IMG/VR virus record: IMGVR_UViG_3300032323_001868
Span: 25,762 to 89,761 of that record
DNA: 64,000 nucleotides
From: a virus
Reading direction: 5' to 3' (one strand)
The notes under the pieces were generated by a model. The model did not search any database and was not told where the DNA came from. It worked only from the letters and a program-made list of their open reading frames with translations. Position numbers and translations under genes: made by a program. Of the stretch, positions 12,860-20,956 are shown one piece after another. How positions within the stretch are numbered: the first letter of the stretch is position 1; every line of letters begins with the position of its first letter.

Positions 12860-12920
12860 GTTAGTCCCTAGGTTTGCTACCCCACCCCACCCACTGCTCC
12901 TAGGGGCTAACCTTATTTAT
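12860..12920 (+). ncRNA. Putative small RNA with C-rich hairpin loop
   Basis: A perfect TATAAT (12848-12853) places a transcription start at about 12860, the first base of a 13-bp hairpin: 12860-12872 pairs with 12899-12911, with a single wobble. The 26-base loop (12873-12898) is extremely C-rich (CCCCACCCCACCC) and could bind G-rich ribosome-binding sites. A short T-rich tail follows. The rest of the 289-bp gap is very A/T-rich and holds no gene I can support. It could instead be a terminator. Confidence 0.45.
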
Positions 12921-12922
12921 TA

Positions 12923-12931
12923 TGGTATAAT
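12923..12931 (+). promoter_or_regulatory. Extended -10 promoter (TGG-TATAAT), leaderless
   Basis: TATAAT at 12926-12931, ATG seven bases later at 12939. Confidence 0.65.
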
Positions 12932-12938
12932 CAATGAT

Positions 12939-13334
12939 ATGTGCTCTCCTACAATAGAAAAATTTGGAGCCACTCCAGCAAATATACAGTGGACGGTGGT
13001 TCGTGGAGACTCTGCCTCATTTACCGTATCCCTTCTTGAGAACGACGAAGTTACAGAGTTTGACACTGAAGGATGGACATTCTCTGCAACAGCGTATGAT
13101 CCAGTATTTAACTTTTTAGATGACCTTCCAGTTACAGTTGATGGAAGTGTCATAACAGTCACTGCCCCATCTGAGACAACAACAAATTGGGGTGCTGAAT
13201 ATAAGTCTGTAGTTGCTGAATTATCATTTGATCTACAGGCAATTGTCCCAGACGGATCTTCTACAATTACTTGGACTCCAGTCATAGGAACTATATGTGT
13301 TCTTGGAGATGTTACTCCTGGAGGCAGTTTGTGA
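12939..13334 (+). CDS. BppU-like beta-sandwich fibre protein
   Basis: 131 residues. IQWTVVRGDSASFTVSLLEN near the N-terminus, then GWTFSATAYDP and a later WTPVIGTICVLGDVTPG, the pattern of phage baseplate upper protein (BppU-like) N-terminal beta-sandwich domains. The protein at 23001-23405 is a paralogue (WTIVKGDTAAFRVYTTDD). Probably a fibre base or attachment piece. Leaderless start. Confidence 0.6.
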   Translation: MCSPTIEKFGATPANIQWTVVRGDSASFTVSLLENDEVTEFDTEGWTFSATAYDPVFNFLDDLPVTVDGSVITVTAPSETTTNWGAEYKSVVAELSFDLQAIVPDGSSTITWTPVIGTICVLGDVTPGGSL

Positions 13335-13414
13335 TAATTAAAATTAATGACAAAAACACTAAACTCCCACCAGTTATAAAAATAAATGGGACTATATTTA
13401 AAGTAAAGAAGTAA
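13331..13414 (+). CDS. Micro-protein, 27 aa
   Basis: GTG start overlapping the TGA of the BppU-like gene (GTGA) and ending 4 bases before the next ATG: MIIKINDKNTKLPPVIKING then TIFKVKK. It fills the gap precisely and reads as two beta strands. No function can be proposed. Confidence 0.4.
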   Translation: MIIKINDKNTKLPPVIKINGTIFKVKK

Positions 13415-13418
13415 GTCT

Positions 13419-14147
13419 ATGGCTATATCAAAGAGCATGGACTCTCCAGTTAGAAAATCTAATTATGCAGAGCAGGTTGCTCAGTCACAAGGACAAGATC
13501 CTACTTTATCTTTCCTACCAGTTCCTGGACCACAAGGACCTGCAGGCCCACAAGGTGAAAAAGGTCAACAAGGACCTCAAGGGCCTATTGGTGAAAAAGG
13601 TGAAAAGGGTGATCCAGGAAAAGATGGTAAAAATGGAAAAGATGGCAAGGACGGAAAAAGCGTTTTATCACCTTCTGAGCAACAAATAGGTTGGGCATAT
13701 TATGAAAATACATCCAAGTCTCAAAAACGGGTAGGAATAGATCAAGGTGATGATGGCTGGGTTAGGCTTTTAATTGATAGGGTAGGATATAAAAAAAATG
13801 AGCAGTACCTGCCAAATGGAGGTGTTTCTCTTTGGAATTCAACCACAGGCAAGATTAATTTTAAAACCTTAAATATTGGTTCAATCATAACAATACGTTA
13901 TAATATTTTATTGACTACCTACTCAAACAATACAGAGGTGTGGTTTAGAACATATGTTGAAGACTCTGATCAAATACCAACCACATATGTAGGCAATCTA
14001 AAATACCAGTATGATTATGAATTTACTGTTTCTCAGAATATATTTTTAAATGACTTTGCCATTCAAAATTTTGGTGGTATACCACAGATAAGAACTGATA
14101 ATGCTGGGGAAGCCCTGCTAAAATCTATATATATATCTGTATCGTAA
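13419..14147 (+). CDS. Collagen-like tail fibre
   Basis: 242 residues. Residues about 36-80 are about 15 uninterrupted Gly-X-Y triplets (GPQGPAGPQGEKGQQGPQG, GEKGEKGDPGKDGKNG). Several GEK triplets place Lys in the Y position, the site of collagen lysyl hydroxylation, and GDP places Pro there. The C-terminal 150 residues form a beta-rich head (LLIDRVGYKKNEQYLPNGGV). A trimeric fibre is expected. It is followed by a cluster of 2OG oxygenases. Confidence 0.85.
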   Translation: MAISKSMDSPVRKSNYAEQVAQSQGQDPTLSFLPVPGPQGPAGPQGEKGQQGPQGPIGEKGEKGDPGKDGKNGKDGKDGKSVLSPSEQQIGWAYYENTSKSQKRVGIDQGDDGWVRLLIDRVGYKKNEQYLPNGGVSLWNSTTGKINFKTLNIGSIITIRYNILLTTYSNNTEVWFRTYVEDSDQIPTTYVGNLKYQYDYEFTVSQNIFLNDFAIQNFGGIPQIRTDNAGEALLKSIYISVS

Positions 14148-14170
14148 AATAGATAAACTTTAAATAAGTA

Positions 14171-14179
14171 TGCTATAAT
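14171..14179 (+). promoter_or_regulatory. Extended -10 promoter (TGC-TATAAT), leaderless
   Basis: TATAAT 14174-14179 and ATG at 14186, six bases later. Confidence 0.65.
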
Positions 14180-14185
14180 TCAATT

Positions 14186-14695
14186 ATGCAAAATATCGGT
14201 ATAACAGACTCCCAGGATGGCCGTAAGCCAGACGCCCCAATCATCGGTACAGCAACAGGTGGAAATGCACAAGCATCAGTTGCTTTTACTGCCCCATCAA
14301 CAACAGGTAAAGGTACTGGAAGTCTTACATATACCGCAACATCTAATCCAGGATCTATAACAGGCACAGCATCTTCGTCACCAATTACAGTAACTGGTTT
14401 GGCAAATGGAACAGCATATACTTTTACAGTTACACTAAGTAACGGAACACTTACATCAGATCCATCTTCTGCTTCTAACTCTGTTACTCCAGTTGCTCCA
14501 CCATTCTTCCCACCATTCTTCCCAGGATTTGGTCCATTCTTCCCACCGTTCTTCCCACCATTCTTCCCGTTCTTCCCACCGTTCTTCCCATACTTCCCAC
14601 CGTTCTTCCCGTTCTTCCCGTTCTTCCCACCGTTCTTCCCGTTCTTCCCACCATCATTTGGACCATGGTTCCCATTCAACGCAACTAGACGATAA
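14186..14695 (+). CDS. Fibronectin-III-like protein with Phe/Pro repeat tail
   Basis: 169 residues. Residues 15-95 form one Fn3-like beta-sandwich (ITVTGLANGTAYTFTVTLSN). Residues about 105-160 are an almost pure repeat of FFPPFFP/FFPFFP units, encoded by a degenerate TTCTTCCCACCG repeat, ending in SFGPWFPFNATRR. Such an aromatic-proline tract is extreme; it may be a rigid hydrophobic spike tip or a membrane-interacting element. Antisense frames over the repeat are shadows. The Fn3 part points to a virion surface role. Confidence 0.75.
   Translation: MQNIGITDSQDGRKPDAPIIGTATGGNAQASVAFTAPSTTGKGTGSLTYTATSNPGSITGTASSSPITVTGLANGTAYTFTVTLSNGTLTSDPSSASNSVTPVAPPFFPPFFPGFGPFFPPFFPPFFPFFPPFFPYFPPFFPFFPFFPPFFPFFPPSFGPWFPFNATRR
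14503..14668 (+). repeat. Degenerate tandem repeat TTCTTCCCACC(A/G)
   Basis: About 15 imperfect units of TTCTTCCC followed by ACC or G encode the Phe-Phe-Pro tract of the 14186 gene. Codon choice is almost constant (TTC, CCA), suggesting recent expansion by slippage. Confidence 0.8.
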
Positions 14696-14719
14696 TAGTT
14701 TAAATGTAGGGGGTTTGTA

Positions 14720-15292
14720 TTGAATCATATCAATGTGGTTAAAAACTTTATTGAGCCTGAGCATATAAATAAGTTAACATCTTTTATAGACAACAATATA
14801 GAAAAATTTGTGGTATATCAAGATAATAAAAGATATGTATGGAGATTTGGTCATGATAATTTTTGGGAAGACTGCAAAAAAGACTTAACACCACTTTCTG
14901 AAATTATAGAAATACTTGAAACTAAAATTTTTAACAATATGTTAAAAAAAATAAAAGAGTTCTATAATGAAGATCTAGTTATTTCTAGTTTTTGGATATC
15001 AAAGCATGAGCCAGGATCCAGAGTCGCTATGCATGAAGATACAGATGAGGGTGAAAATACTCATTTTTCTCATAGTGCCGTTCTATACTTAACATCCCTT
15101 CAAGATGACGGAGTTATAGAATTTCCTTTTGTTAATTTTACTTATACCCCAGTTGCTGGTGAGTTATTGCTTTTCCCATCAAAAGCCATAGACTTTGATT
15201 ATCAATTTATGCATGAGGTAAAAGAAATAAATAGCCCAAGGTACAGTATTGCTCTTTGGGCAGCACCAAAAGAATATTCTTTATATGAGTGA
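14720..15292 (+). CDS. 2OG-Fe(II) dioxygenase (2 of 9)
   Basis: 190 residues with a TTG start behind TAGGGGGT (MNHINVVKNFIEPEHINKLT). Iron triad H105-x-D107 and H165, with R174 for 2-oxoglutarate; HEPGSRVAMHEDTDEG and the downstream YTPVAGELLLFPS segment are typical of phage P4H-like DSBH enzymes. It is the close paralogue of the next gene. A/T-rich compared with the fibre genes. Confidence 0.85.
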   Translation: MNHINVVKNFIEPEHINKLTSFIDNNIEKFVVYQDNKRYVWRFGHDNFWEDCKKDLTPLSEIIEILETKIFNNMLKKIKEFYNEDLVISSFWISKHEPGSRVAMHEDTDEGENTHFSHSAVLYLTSLQDDGVIEFPFVNFTYTPVAGELLLFPSKAIDFDYQFMHEVKEINSPRYSIALWAAPKEYSLYE

Positions 15293-15310
15293 TAAAGATT
15301 TAATGTGCTG

Positions 15311-15319
15311 TGATATAAT
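15311..15319 (+). promoter_or_regulatory. Extended -10 promoter (TGA-TATAAT)
   Basis: TATAAT 15314-15319, upstream of the TTG start at 15337, which has AAAAGGGG as ribosome-binding site. Confidence 0.55.
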
Positions 15320-15336
15320 TAAAAAAGGGGTGTTTT

Positions 15337-15906
15337 TTGAAACATATTAATGTAATTGAAAACTTTATTGATGATGATACCAATAAACTAATGGTTGACT
15401 TCATTAATAATAATCAAGAACTATTTTCGTCAGATCAAGAGGACAGAAGATTTGCCTTAAGGTTTGGCAAAGATTTTTATTGGCAAGACTCAAATGAAGA
15501 TATGTCATTGTTAAAGGATTTGTCTAATATCTTTAAAGACAAGATTTTTCCTAAAGTTAATAATGTAATCTTTGAACTATACAATGAAAAAAATCTAAAA
15601 GTATCTAACGTGTGGCTTTCTAAGCATCTTCCTGGTTCAATAGTGCCAATGCACCTAGACCATGATGGATGGAGAAATTCACAGTTTAGATATAGTGCAA
15701 TACTTTATTTAAGCACATTAGACAATGATGGAATATTGCAGTTTCCATTTTTAGAGCATAGTTACACACCAGTATCTAATAGTTTAATTATTTTTCCTTC
15801 ACACGGAATTGATTTTGATGATCAGTTTGCACATCGTGTAGATAGCATTAATTCTGTAAGATATAGCGTTCCTATGTGGATTTCCGACATAGAATATAGT
15901 TTATGA
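15337..15906 (+). CDS. 2OG-Fe(II) dioxygenase (3 of 9)
   Basis: 189 residues, TTG start behind AAAAGGGGTG (MKHINVIENFIDDDTNKLMV). H106-x-D108, H166 and R175 are all in place. It aligns with the preceding enzyme over its whole length (for example YTPVSNSLIIFPS versus YTPVAGELLLFPS), so the two arose by tandem duplication. Substrate unknown. Confidence 0.85.
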   Translation: MKHINVIENFIDDDTNKLMVDFINNNQELFSSDQEDRRFALRFGKDFYWQDSNEDMSLLKDLSNIFKDKIFPKVNNVIFELYNEKNLKVSNVWLSKHLPGSIVPMHLDHDGWRNSQFRYSAILYLSTLDNDGILQFPFLEHSYTPVSNSLIIFPSHGIDFDDQFAHRVDSINSVRYSVPMWISDIEYSL

Positions 15907-15912
15907 TATAAT
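15904..15912 (+). promoter_or_regulatory. Extended -10 promoter (TGA-TATAAT)
   Basis: TATAAT 15907-15912 overlapping the 3' end of the previous gene; the next ATG (15930) has AAAGGGG. Confidence 0.55.
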
Positions 15913-15929
15913 TTAAGAAAGGGGTAATT

Positions 15930-16613
15930 ATGAATACGTTAGAGCACAAAGGTATAACAGTAAAAGATCTTGGGAGTGGCATTCTTGTTTATAGTAATGT
16001 TTTGCCAAGAGATTTAAACATTCCAGAAAGACTAGAAAATGTCCTGGGTGGAAATGAAAATATTGTTGACGGCAATCCAGTCAGATATGCCTGGCAACCA
16101 GCATATGTAGGGTACCAAGAGTTGATGCCAGACTACAGAGATTGCGTAGATTTTAAGTATAAGAAGAGTGATCTTTATGATGATGGAACAGAAGAGTATA
16201 AGCAACTTGCCAATATCTGGGATGATTGCTATACAACGCAAAAAGAAGTAGTAGATCATTATTGTGCTAAATTTAATATTCACAACCTAAGATATTGGGA
16301 AGCATTTAATTTTATTAAATATGAAAAGGGAGATCACTTCCAATACCATCACGACCATGGGTTTTCATATAACTGTACAGTTTCTTTAGTTGCATACCTT
16401 AATGACAACTATGAGGGTGGAGGTCTTCACTTCCAGCATCAAGATATTTTGTATAGACCAGTTGCTGGAGATGTTGTAATCTTTCCTTCAACATATATGT
16501 ATTCACATAGAGCAATGCCAGTTGAAAATGGAACAAAGTATTCTTTGGTTACTATGCTTGATTATAGTGATAAATATCATAAGCCAGAATTTTATCAAGA
16601 AACTGGATCATGA
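15930..16613 (+). CDS. 2OG-Fe(II) dioxygenase (4 of 9), P4H-like
   Basis: 227 residues. The metal site lies in HFQYHHDHGFSYNCTVSLVA: H140-x-D142, with H193 as distal ligand and K203 in GTKYS as the 2OG-binding basic residue. YLNDNYEGGGLHF is the classic prolyl-4-hydroxylase-like strand. Its closest relative in the window is the 17341 enzyme (K221 at the same position), which forms a subgroup with it. Overlaps the next gene by 4 bases. Confidence 0.87.
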   Translation: MNTLEHKGITVKDLGSGILVYSNVLPRDLNIPERLENVLGGNENIVDGNPVRYAWQPAYVGYQELMPDYRDCVDFKYKKSDLYDDGTEEYKQLANIWDDCYTTQKEVVDHYCAKFNIHNLRYWEAFNFIKYEKGDHFQYHHDHGFSYNCTVSLVAYLNDNYEGGGLHFQHQDILYRPVAGDVVIFPSTYMYSHRAMPVENGTKYSLVTMLDYSDKYHKPEFYQETGS

Positions 16614-17341
16614 GCAACACAATAACCTTTACATCAAACAAACCTTGGATAACTTTAGACGATTCGTCTTTGCCAACTCCAATTATAAAAACTATTCCAG
16701 ATTGGTATAGAAAGGCAGACAGATTTGCTAAAAAGCAAGATGGAGAATATTGGGAAGATCCAAATGTTGGTGGCAAAATCCCAACATGGAAAGCATGTCC
16801 TGCAATATTTGATGTTATGGGTACAGGGTACACTCTTAGAACTCCTTGCGACATAGAGTTTGTTCAAAGAAGCCCTAACACTATGTCAGTTACAATTGCT
16901 GATGCTAAATATAAAGATTTTTGTGTTCCAAGACCAAAAATGCCACAGTTTGAACATCCAAGAGGATATTATGAAAATCATTTTGCTTGGTTTTCAGAGT
17001 GGGAAATAAAAACACCTACAGGATACAGCATACTGTACTCACAACCATTTAATAGGTATGAGTTACCATTTTTAACTACATCTGGAATTATTGATAACGA
17101 TAAGGTTCACTTGCCTGGATCAATGCCTTTCTTTTTAGCAAAAGGGTTTGAAGGTATTATTCCCGAAGGCACACCTTATGCACAATTAATACCATTTAAA
17201 AGAGAAGACTGGAAGTCAGAAGTTAATCTAGAAGATCCTTCCAAAATTTCTGAAAAAAATTATAAAAATTCTGCCAAGTACAGAGTTCCAGATGGCGGTA
17301 TATATAAGAATAAAGTGTGGGAACCAAGGAGATACGAATAA
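16610..17341 (+). CDS. DUF6065-like protein (1 of 2)
   Basis: 243 residues. Features include KTIPDWYRKADRFAK near residue 27, TWKACPAIFDVMGTGYTL, FSEWEIKTPTGYSILYSQP and a beta core ending PEGTPYAQLIPFKREDWKSE. This resembles DUF6065-type proteins found beside 2OG oxygenases in aquatic phages; I assign it from the pattern only. It is coupled by 4-base overlap to a 2OG oxygenase upstream and by TAATG to another downstream, so a shared pathway is likely. Confidence 0.6.
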   Translation: MSNTITFTSNKPWITLDDSSLPTPIIKTIPDWYRKADRFAKKQDGEYWEDPNVGGKIPTWKACPAIFDVMGTGYTLRTPCDIEFVQRSPNTMSVTIADAKYKDFCVPRPKMPQFEHPRGYYENHFAWFSEWEIKTPTGYSILYSQPFNRYELPFLTTSGIIDNDKVHLPGSMPFFLAKGFEGIIPEGTPYAQLIPFKREDWKSEVNLEDPSKISEKNYKNSAKYRVPDGGIYKNKVWEPRRYE

Positions 17342-18057
17342 TGAATACCTATGATGAAAATAATAATGTTTGGTTTACAAAAGATAGATCAGAGACAGTA
17401 TCTAACAGAGTTGTTAGGTCACTTAATGGTGCTATTAATGTTGAAAATCCAGGTATAGGTTTAAATATATACACAAATGCTTTTTCTAAAGAAGATGCTG
17501 ATAGATATATTAATATTCTTGAGTCTAATCTAGGTCAAAATAAAAAATACAAGTGGTCAGATGCTACAGTCACAAACTCTCCTAATCCAATTAAAAGGGC
17601 AAGAGATTGCGTAGACTTTAAGTATAAGCAAGAAAATTTAGGGCCAAGAGACAACACAAACGCAGAACTAATAGATTTGCATCAAGAGATATATGAAAAA
17701 CTAAAGTTGTGTATAGATGACTATGCCAGATACTGGGGTATAGAGGTTGTTTATTATGAAGCCTTTAACTTTGTAAAATATGAAGGAGAGGGTACACACT
17801 TCAATATCCATGCAGATCATGGTCCAGCATACAACTGCACAGTATCTGCAGTTATCTATATTAATGATGACTATGAGGGAGGGGAACTAAAGTTTCCAAG
17901 ATTAGACAACTATGTTCATAAGCCAAGAGTTGGAGATATAGCAGTTTTCCCTTCAAACTATATTTATGAGCATGCATCTCTTCCTATGAAGTCTGGAACT
18001 AAATACTGTGTAGTGATTATGACTGATATAAACAAGTTAGGACATAAAGATTTCTAA
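17341..18057 (+). CDS. 2OG-Fe(II) dioxygenase (5 of 9), P4H-like
   Basis: 238 residues from ATG 17341, which overlaps the stop of the DUF6065-like gene (TAATG); an upstream in-frame ATG is less likely. H157-x-D159, H211 and K221 form the active site; YINDDYEGGELKFPR is the P4H-like strand. Same subgroup as the 15930 enzyme (both have the RDCVDFKYK segment). Confidence 0.87.
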   Translation: MNTYDENNNVWFTKDRSETVSNRVVRSLNGAINVENPGIGLNIYTNAFSKEDADRYINILESNLGQNKKYKWSDATVTNSPNPIKRARDCVDFKYKQENLGPRDNTNAELIDLHQEIYEKLKLCIDDYARYWGIEVVYYEAFNFVKYEGEGTHFNIHADHGPAYNCTVSAVIYINDDYEGGELKFPRLDNYVHKPRVGDIAVFPSNYIYEHASLPMKSGTKYCVVIMTDINKLGHKDF

Positions 18058-18800
18058 TGATTAACTTATCCGCTGAAAAAATGATAGGATGTCCGCTAGT
18101 AGTTTCTCCCATGTCTATTAAAAGAGATTGGATGGATGAAACTCCACAGGGACATGCGTATAGGTGTTTTCCAGTCGGACAGGCCAACATGGTTGGTTGG
18201 AGCCTTTCTTGTGTAGACGACATTACCTTTGTTTGGAACGGTATAACAGATACTACTTCAGATACAGTGTCTATAGTAGATCAAAAGCCATATCTTTATA
18301 CTGGTCGTGGTCAATCAACATTAAGTTTTAATACAGGGTTAGTTTTTAAATCTGACGAAAATATTAGTTTATTAACAATCAACCCAGTAAATTCTTTTAG
18401 TTTGGATTTTGAAACTATGTCTTCTTTGATAAGTACATCATTTTATGACAACCCGCTACCATTAGCCATTAAAGCCAGGGCTGCTAACAAAGAGGTAACA
18501 ATAAAAGCAGGAACACCTATAGCAACAATAATTCCTATATCATTAACAATGATAAATAACACTACAATCAATATTGTTGATTATTTAGATATAGATAATA
18601 AGAGAGCCTTATCAAATCAAGCATACGGTGAGGCAGCACAAGTTATCAACCAGTCAGGAAAGTGGACAGACTGGTATAGAGATGCTGTTAATGAAAAGGG
18701 TGAGTCAGTCGGACACCATGAGGCAAAAACAATAAAACTGTCTGTGGTCGATAATACAACTAGTAAAACCAATAATCCTCTAGAGAAAAAAGAGATATAA
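18057..18800 (+). CDS. DUF6065-like protein (2 of 2)
   Basis: 247 residues. MIGCPLVVSPMSIKRDWMDE, NMVGWSLSCVDDITFVWNGI and IKAGTPIATIIPISLTMINN give the same overall plan as the 16610 protein (Trp-rich N-terminus, central beta domain, aG-x-P-ia-x-iP strand). C-terminal WTDWYRDAVNEKGE. Overlaps the upstream oxygenase by 1 base. Function unknown; a partner of the oxygenases is inferred from position. Confidence 0.6.
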   Translation: MINLSAEKMIGCPLVVSPMSIKRDWMDETPQGHAYRCFPVGQANMVGWSLSCVDDITFVWNGITDTTSDTVSIVDQKPYLYTGRGQSTLSFNTGLVFKSDENISLLTINPVNSFSLDFETMSSLISTSFYDNPLPLAIKARAANKEVTIKAGTPIATIIPISLTMINNTTINIVDYLDIDNKRALSNQAYGEAAQVINQSGKWTDWYRDAVNEKGESVGHHEAKTIKLSVVDNTTSKTNNPLEKKEI

Positions 18801-18801
18801 T
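18796..18801 (+). promoter_or_regulatory. TATAAT -10, leaderless start
   Basis: Perfect TATAAT with no TG extension, six bases before the ATG at 18808. Confidence 0.55.
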
Positions 18802-18807
18802 GTAATT

Positions 18808-19536
18808 ATGAACACTAACGAAAACATGCAGGTTGTAAAGAGGACTGCTTCCCTTACACCTTCTGGATTTTTTGGCAATGGGCCAGAAATGATAGTTGAG
18901 TTAGAAAACTTTATGACTCAAGAAGAGATGGATTTTTTAGAAAAGGCTGCAAAGTCTATAACTATTTGGGATGTTACCCAGAGCCATGTAAATGAGAATG
19001 GAACCGTAATATATGATTCAGATTATTGGAAAGATAGGGTTGCAACTAGCCCAACATTAGATAAAAATGATCCAGCAATTGCTCCAATTATTGCAGGGCT
19101 ATTTCAAAGACTAAAGCCAATCGTAGAAGAGTTTTATAAGGTAAAGGTTAACCCAACAGGAACAACCATTGTTAGATGGTTACCTGGACAGTTTCAAAAA
19201 CCACATGCAGACAAAGAACTACACGAAGGTGTAGACGCTGGACTTCCAAACGATTTTCCATACTACGATCTGTCAAGTTTGTTTTATTTAAATGAAGACT
19301 ATGAGGGGGGAGAGTTATACTTTCCGCTACAAGGGGTTCAGTTTAAACCAAAAAGAGGCGCTGCATATTTTTTCCCAGGGGATATGAACTATATTCATGG
19401 CGTTACTGAAATAAAAAGTGGAATAAGATATACCTGTCCATTTTTTTGGGAAATTCTAGAACATACTGGAGACAAGCAGCCAGACCCAAATGCTAAGTAT
19501 CATAGAACACTAATAGATGGAGACATAGAAAAATGA
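18808..19536 (+). CDS. 2OG-Fe(II) dioxygenase (6 of 9)
   Basis: 242 residues. H133-x-D135 in FQKPHADKELHEG, H197 and R207 form the active site; YLNEDYEGGELYFPL is the P4H-like strand. An N-terminal extension of about 30 residues precedes the usual start of the fold (MIVELENFMTQEEMDF). Leaderless promoter; 4-base overlap with the next gene. Confidence 0.87.
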   Translation: MNTNENMQVVKRTASLTPSGFFGNGPEMIVELENFMTQEEMDFLEKAAKSITIWDVTQSHVNENGTVIYDSDYWKDRVATSPTLDKNDPAIAPIIAGLFQRLKPIVEEFYKVKVNPTGTTIVRWLPGQFQKPHADKELHEGVDAGLPNDFPYYDLSSLFYLNEDYEGGELYFPLQGVQFKPKRGAAYFFPGDMNYIHGVTEIKSGIRYTCPFFWEILEHTGDKQPDPNAKYHRTLIDGDIEK

Positions 19537-20285
19537 ACTTAAATAATAAAATTAGATTAACAGAAGATATTCTTTTGTTTGAAAACTTTTTAACAGAAGA
19601 TGAATCTAAAAAGGCAATTGAGGTTTTAGACCTACAGGCTACAAACAACACCCTAACCTGGATGCCAATCTCTTTTTATGAGTCATACTCTTCTGTTATC
19701 CCGCAAGACAATGATCCCGAATTAGCAGAAATTGGCTTGCCATTTGACTTTTTTTCAAATGTAAAAAAGGGCATTATCAAAGCAGTTTCATATGTCCATG
19801 ATATTGATGAGTCTAAACTGGTACAAATCGGATATCATACTCAAAAGTGGGAGCCAGGAGCATATGCAACACTACACTCAGACAACACAGACACAGAGGG
19901 AAATTCTGGACCATTTGCAAGAAGCAAGTATGCTGCCTTCTTATACTTAAATGATGATATTGAGGGTGGAGTTTTACAGTTTCCAAGTCACAACATAGTT
20001 ATTCCACCAAAAACAGGTTTGTTGGCAGCGTTTGCAGGTGGATTTGATAATATGCATGAAGTAACAATGATAACTAAGGGTGTTAGATATACACTAGGCT
20101 CATTTTGGGATGACAAGCAAGAAGAAGAGTACCCAGAAGAAGTAAGAGCGCAGTGGAAAGAAGAAATGCAAAAGATTAGAGATGCCCAAAAAATAGAAAA
20201 AGAAGAGTGGCAAAAGATACTACAAGATGGGTATAAGATAGATCAAAATGGAAATAAATATCCTGTCAAGGATTTAGAAAAATGA
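19533..20285 (+). CDS. 2OG-Fe(II) dioxygenase (7 of 9) with charged tail
   Basis: 250 residues. H115-x-D117, H175 and R185 are present; YLNDDIEGGVLQFPS is the P4H-like strand. Residues about 195-250 are an unusual highly charged helical tail (EEEYPEEVRAQWKEEMQKIR) absent from the other copies, perhaps for docking. 4-base overlaps on both sides show translational coupling. Confidence 0.87.
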   Translation: MNLNNKIRLTEDILLFENFLTEDESKKAIEVLDLQATNNTLTWMPISFYESYSSVIPQDNDPELAEIGLPFDFFSNVKKGIIKAVSYVHDIDESKLVQIGYHTQKWEPGAYATLHSDNTDTEGNSGPFARSKYAAFLYLNDDIEGGVLQFPSHNIVIPPKTGLLAAFAGGFDNMHEVTMITKGVRYTLGSFWDDKQEEEYPEEVRAQWKEEMQKIRDAQKIEKEEWQKILQDGYKIDQNGNKYPVKDLEK

Positions 20286-20941
20286 TTCAATCTTTAAAAC
20301 AAAAAATACAGGATGATGGTTTTGTTGTTAAAGAACCAATCAGCGATGTGTTGGTTGTAGAAGATTTTCTTTCTATAGATGAATTGCAACAGTTTAAAAA
20401 TATTATTAACAATTTAACTGAGGCTGACTGGAACATTGAATATACCAAAAACCTAACAAGATTTTGTTTAGAAAAGTTTGGAAGAGACGATGTTGAAAAT
20501 TTGGTTGCAGAGGGTAAATTTGAAATTACCAGGGGCTGGGAAGATAAAAACTATAGCATTGCAAATGACCCAATTGTAGAAAACGTTATTACTAAACTAA
20601 GTCGTTTAGTTAATTCTGTAGATCCATCGTTAGAGCCTAGCGGATTAAAAACACTGCAAAGAATGCAAGAAGGTGTTGAACTAAAGGCTCATACAGATCA
20701 GCATACAGATCCTTCAATTAGGTATGCTACGATAATTTATTTAAATGACAACTATAATGGTGGGGAGTTGTTTTTTAGTGATAAAGATTTGGAGTTAAAG
20801 CCAAAGCCAGGTTCTTTAGTCGTGTTTCCAGGAACAGACGATTTCAACCATGGTGTAAGGCATGTAGAGGAAGGCCCAATCAGATATGTGCTGGTGGGAT
20901 TTATAAAAGTTAAAGATTTTTATGAAAATAACAAATACTAG
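20282..20941 (+). CDS. 2OG-Fe(II) dioxygenase (8 of 9)
   Basis: 219 residues. H137-x-D139 in KAHTDQHTDPSIRYATI, H190 and R201; YLNDNYNGGELFFSD is the P4H-like strand. Coupled to 19533 by overlap and followed 15 bases later by the ninth copy. Confidence 0.87.
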   Translation: MIQSLKQKIQDDGFVVKEPISDVLVVEDFLSIDELQQFKNIINNLTEADWNIEYTKNLTRFCLEKFGRDDVENLVAEGKFEITRGWEDKNYSIANDPIVENVITKLSRLVNSVDPSLEPSGLKTLQRMQEGVELKAHTDQHTDPSIRYATIIYLNDNYNGGELFFSDKDLELKPKPGSLVVFPGTDDFNHGVRHVEEGPIRYVLVGFIKVKDFYENNKY

Positions 20942-20956
20942 GAAATGGAGATAGAA

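Noticed and set aside
14173-14679. Gly/Asn/Lys-rich - strand frame (168 codons), at first sight collagen-like
   Set aside because: It is the complement of the TTCTTCCC repeat; the + strand frame has an Fn3 domain and a promoter placed exactly at its start.
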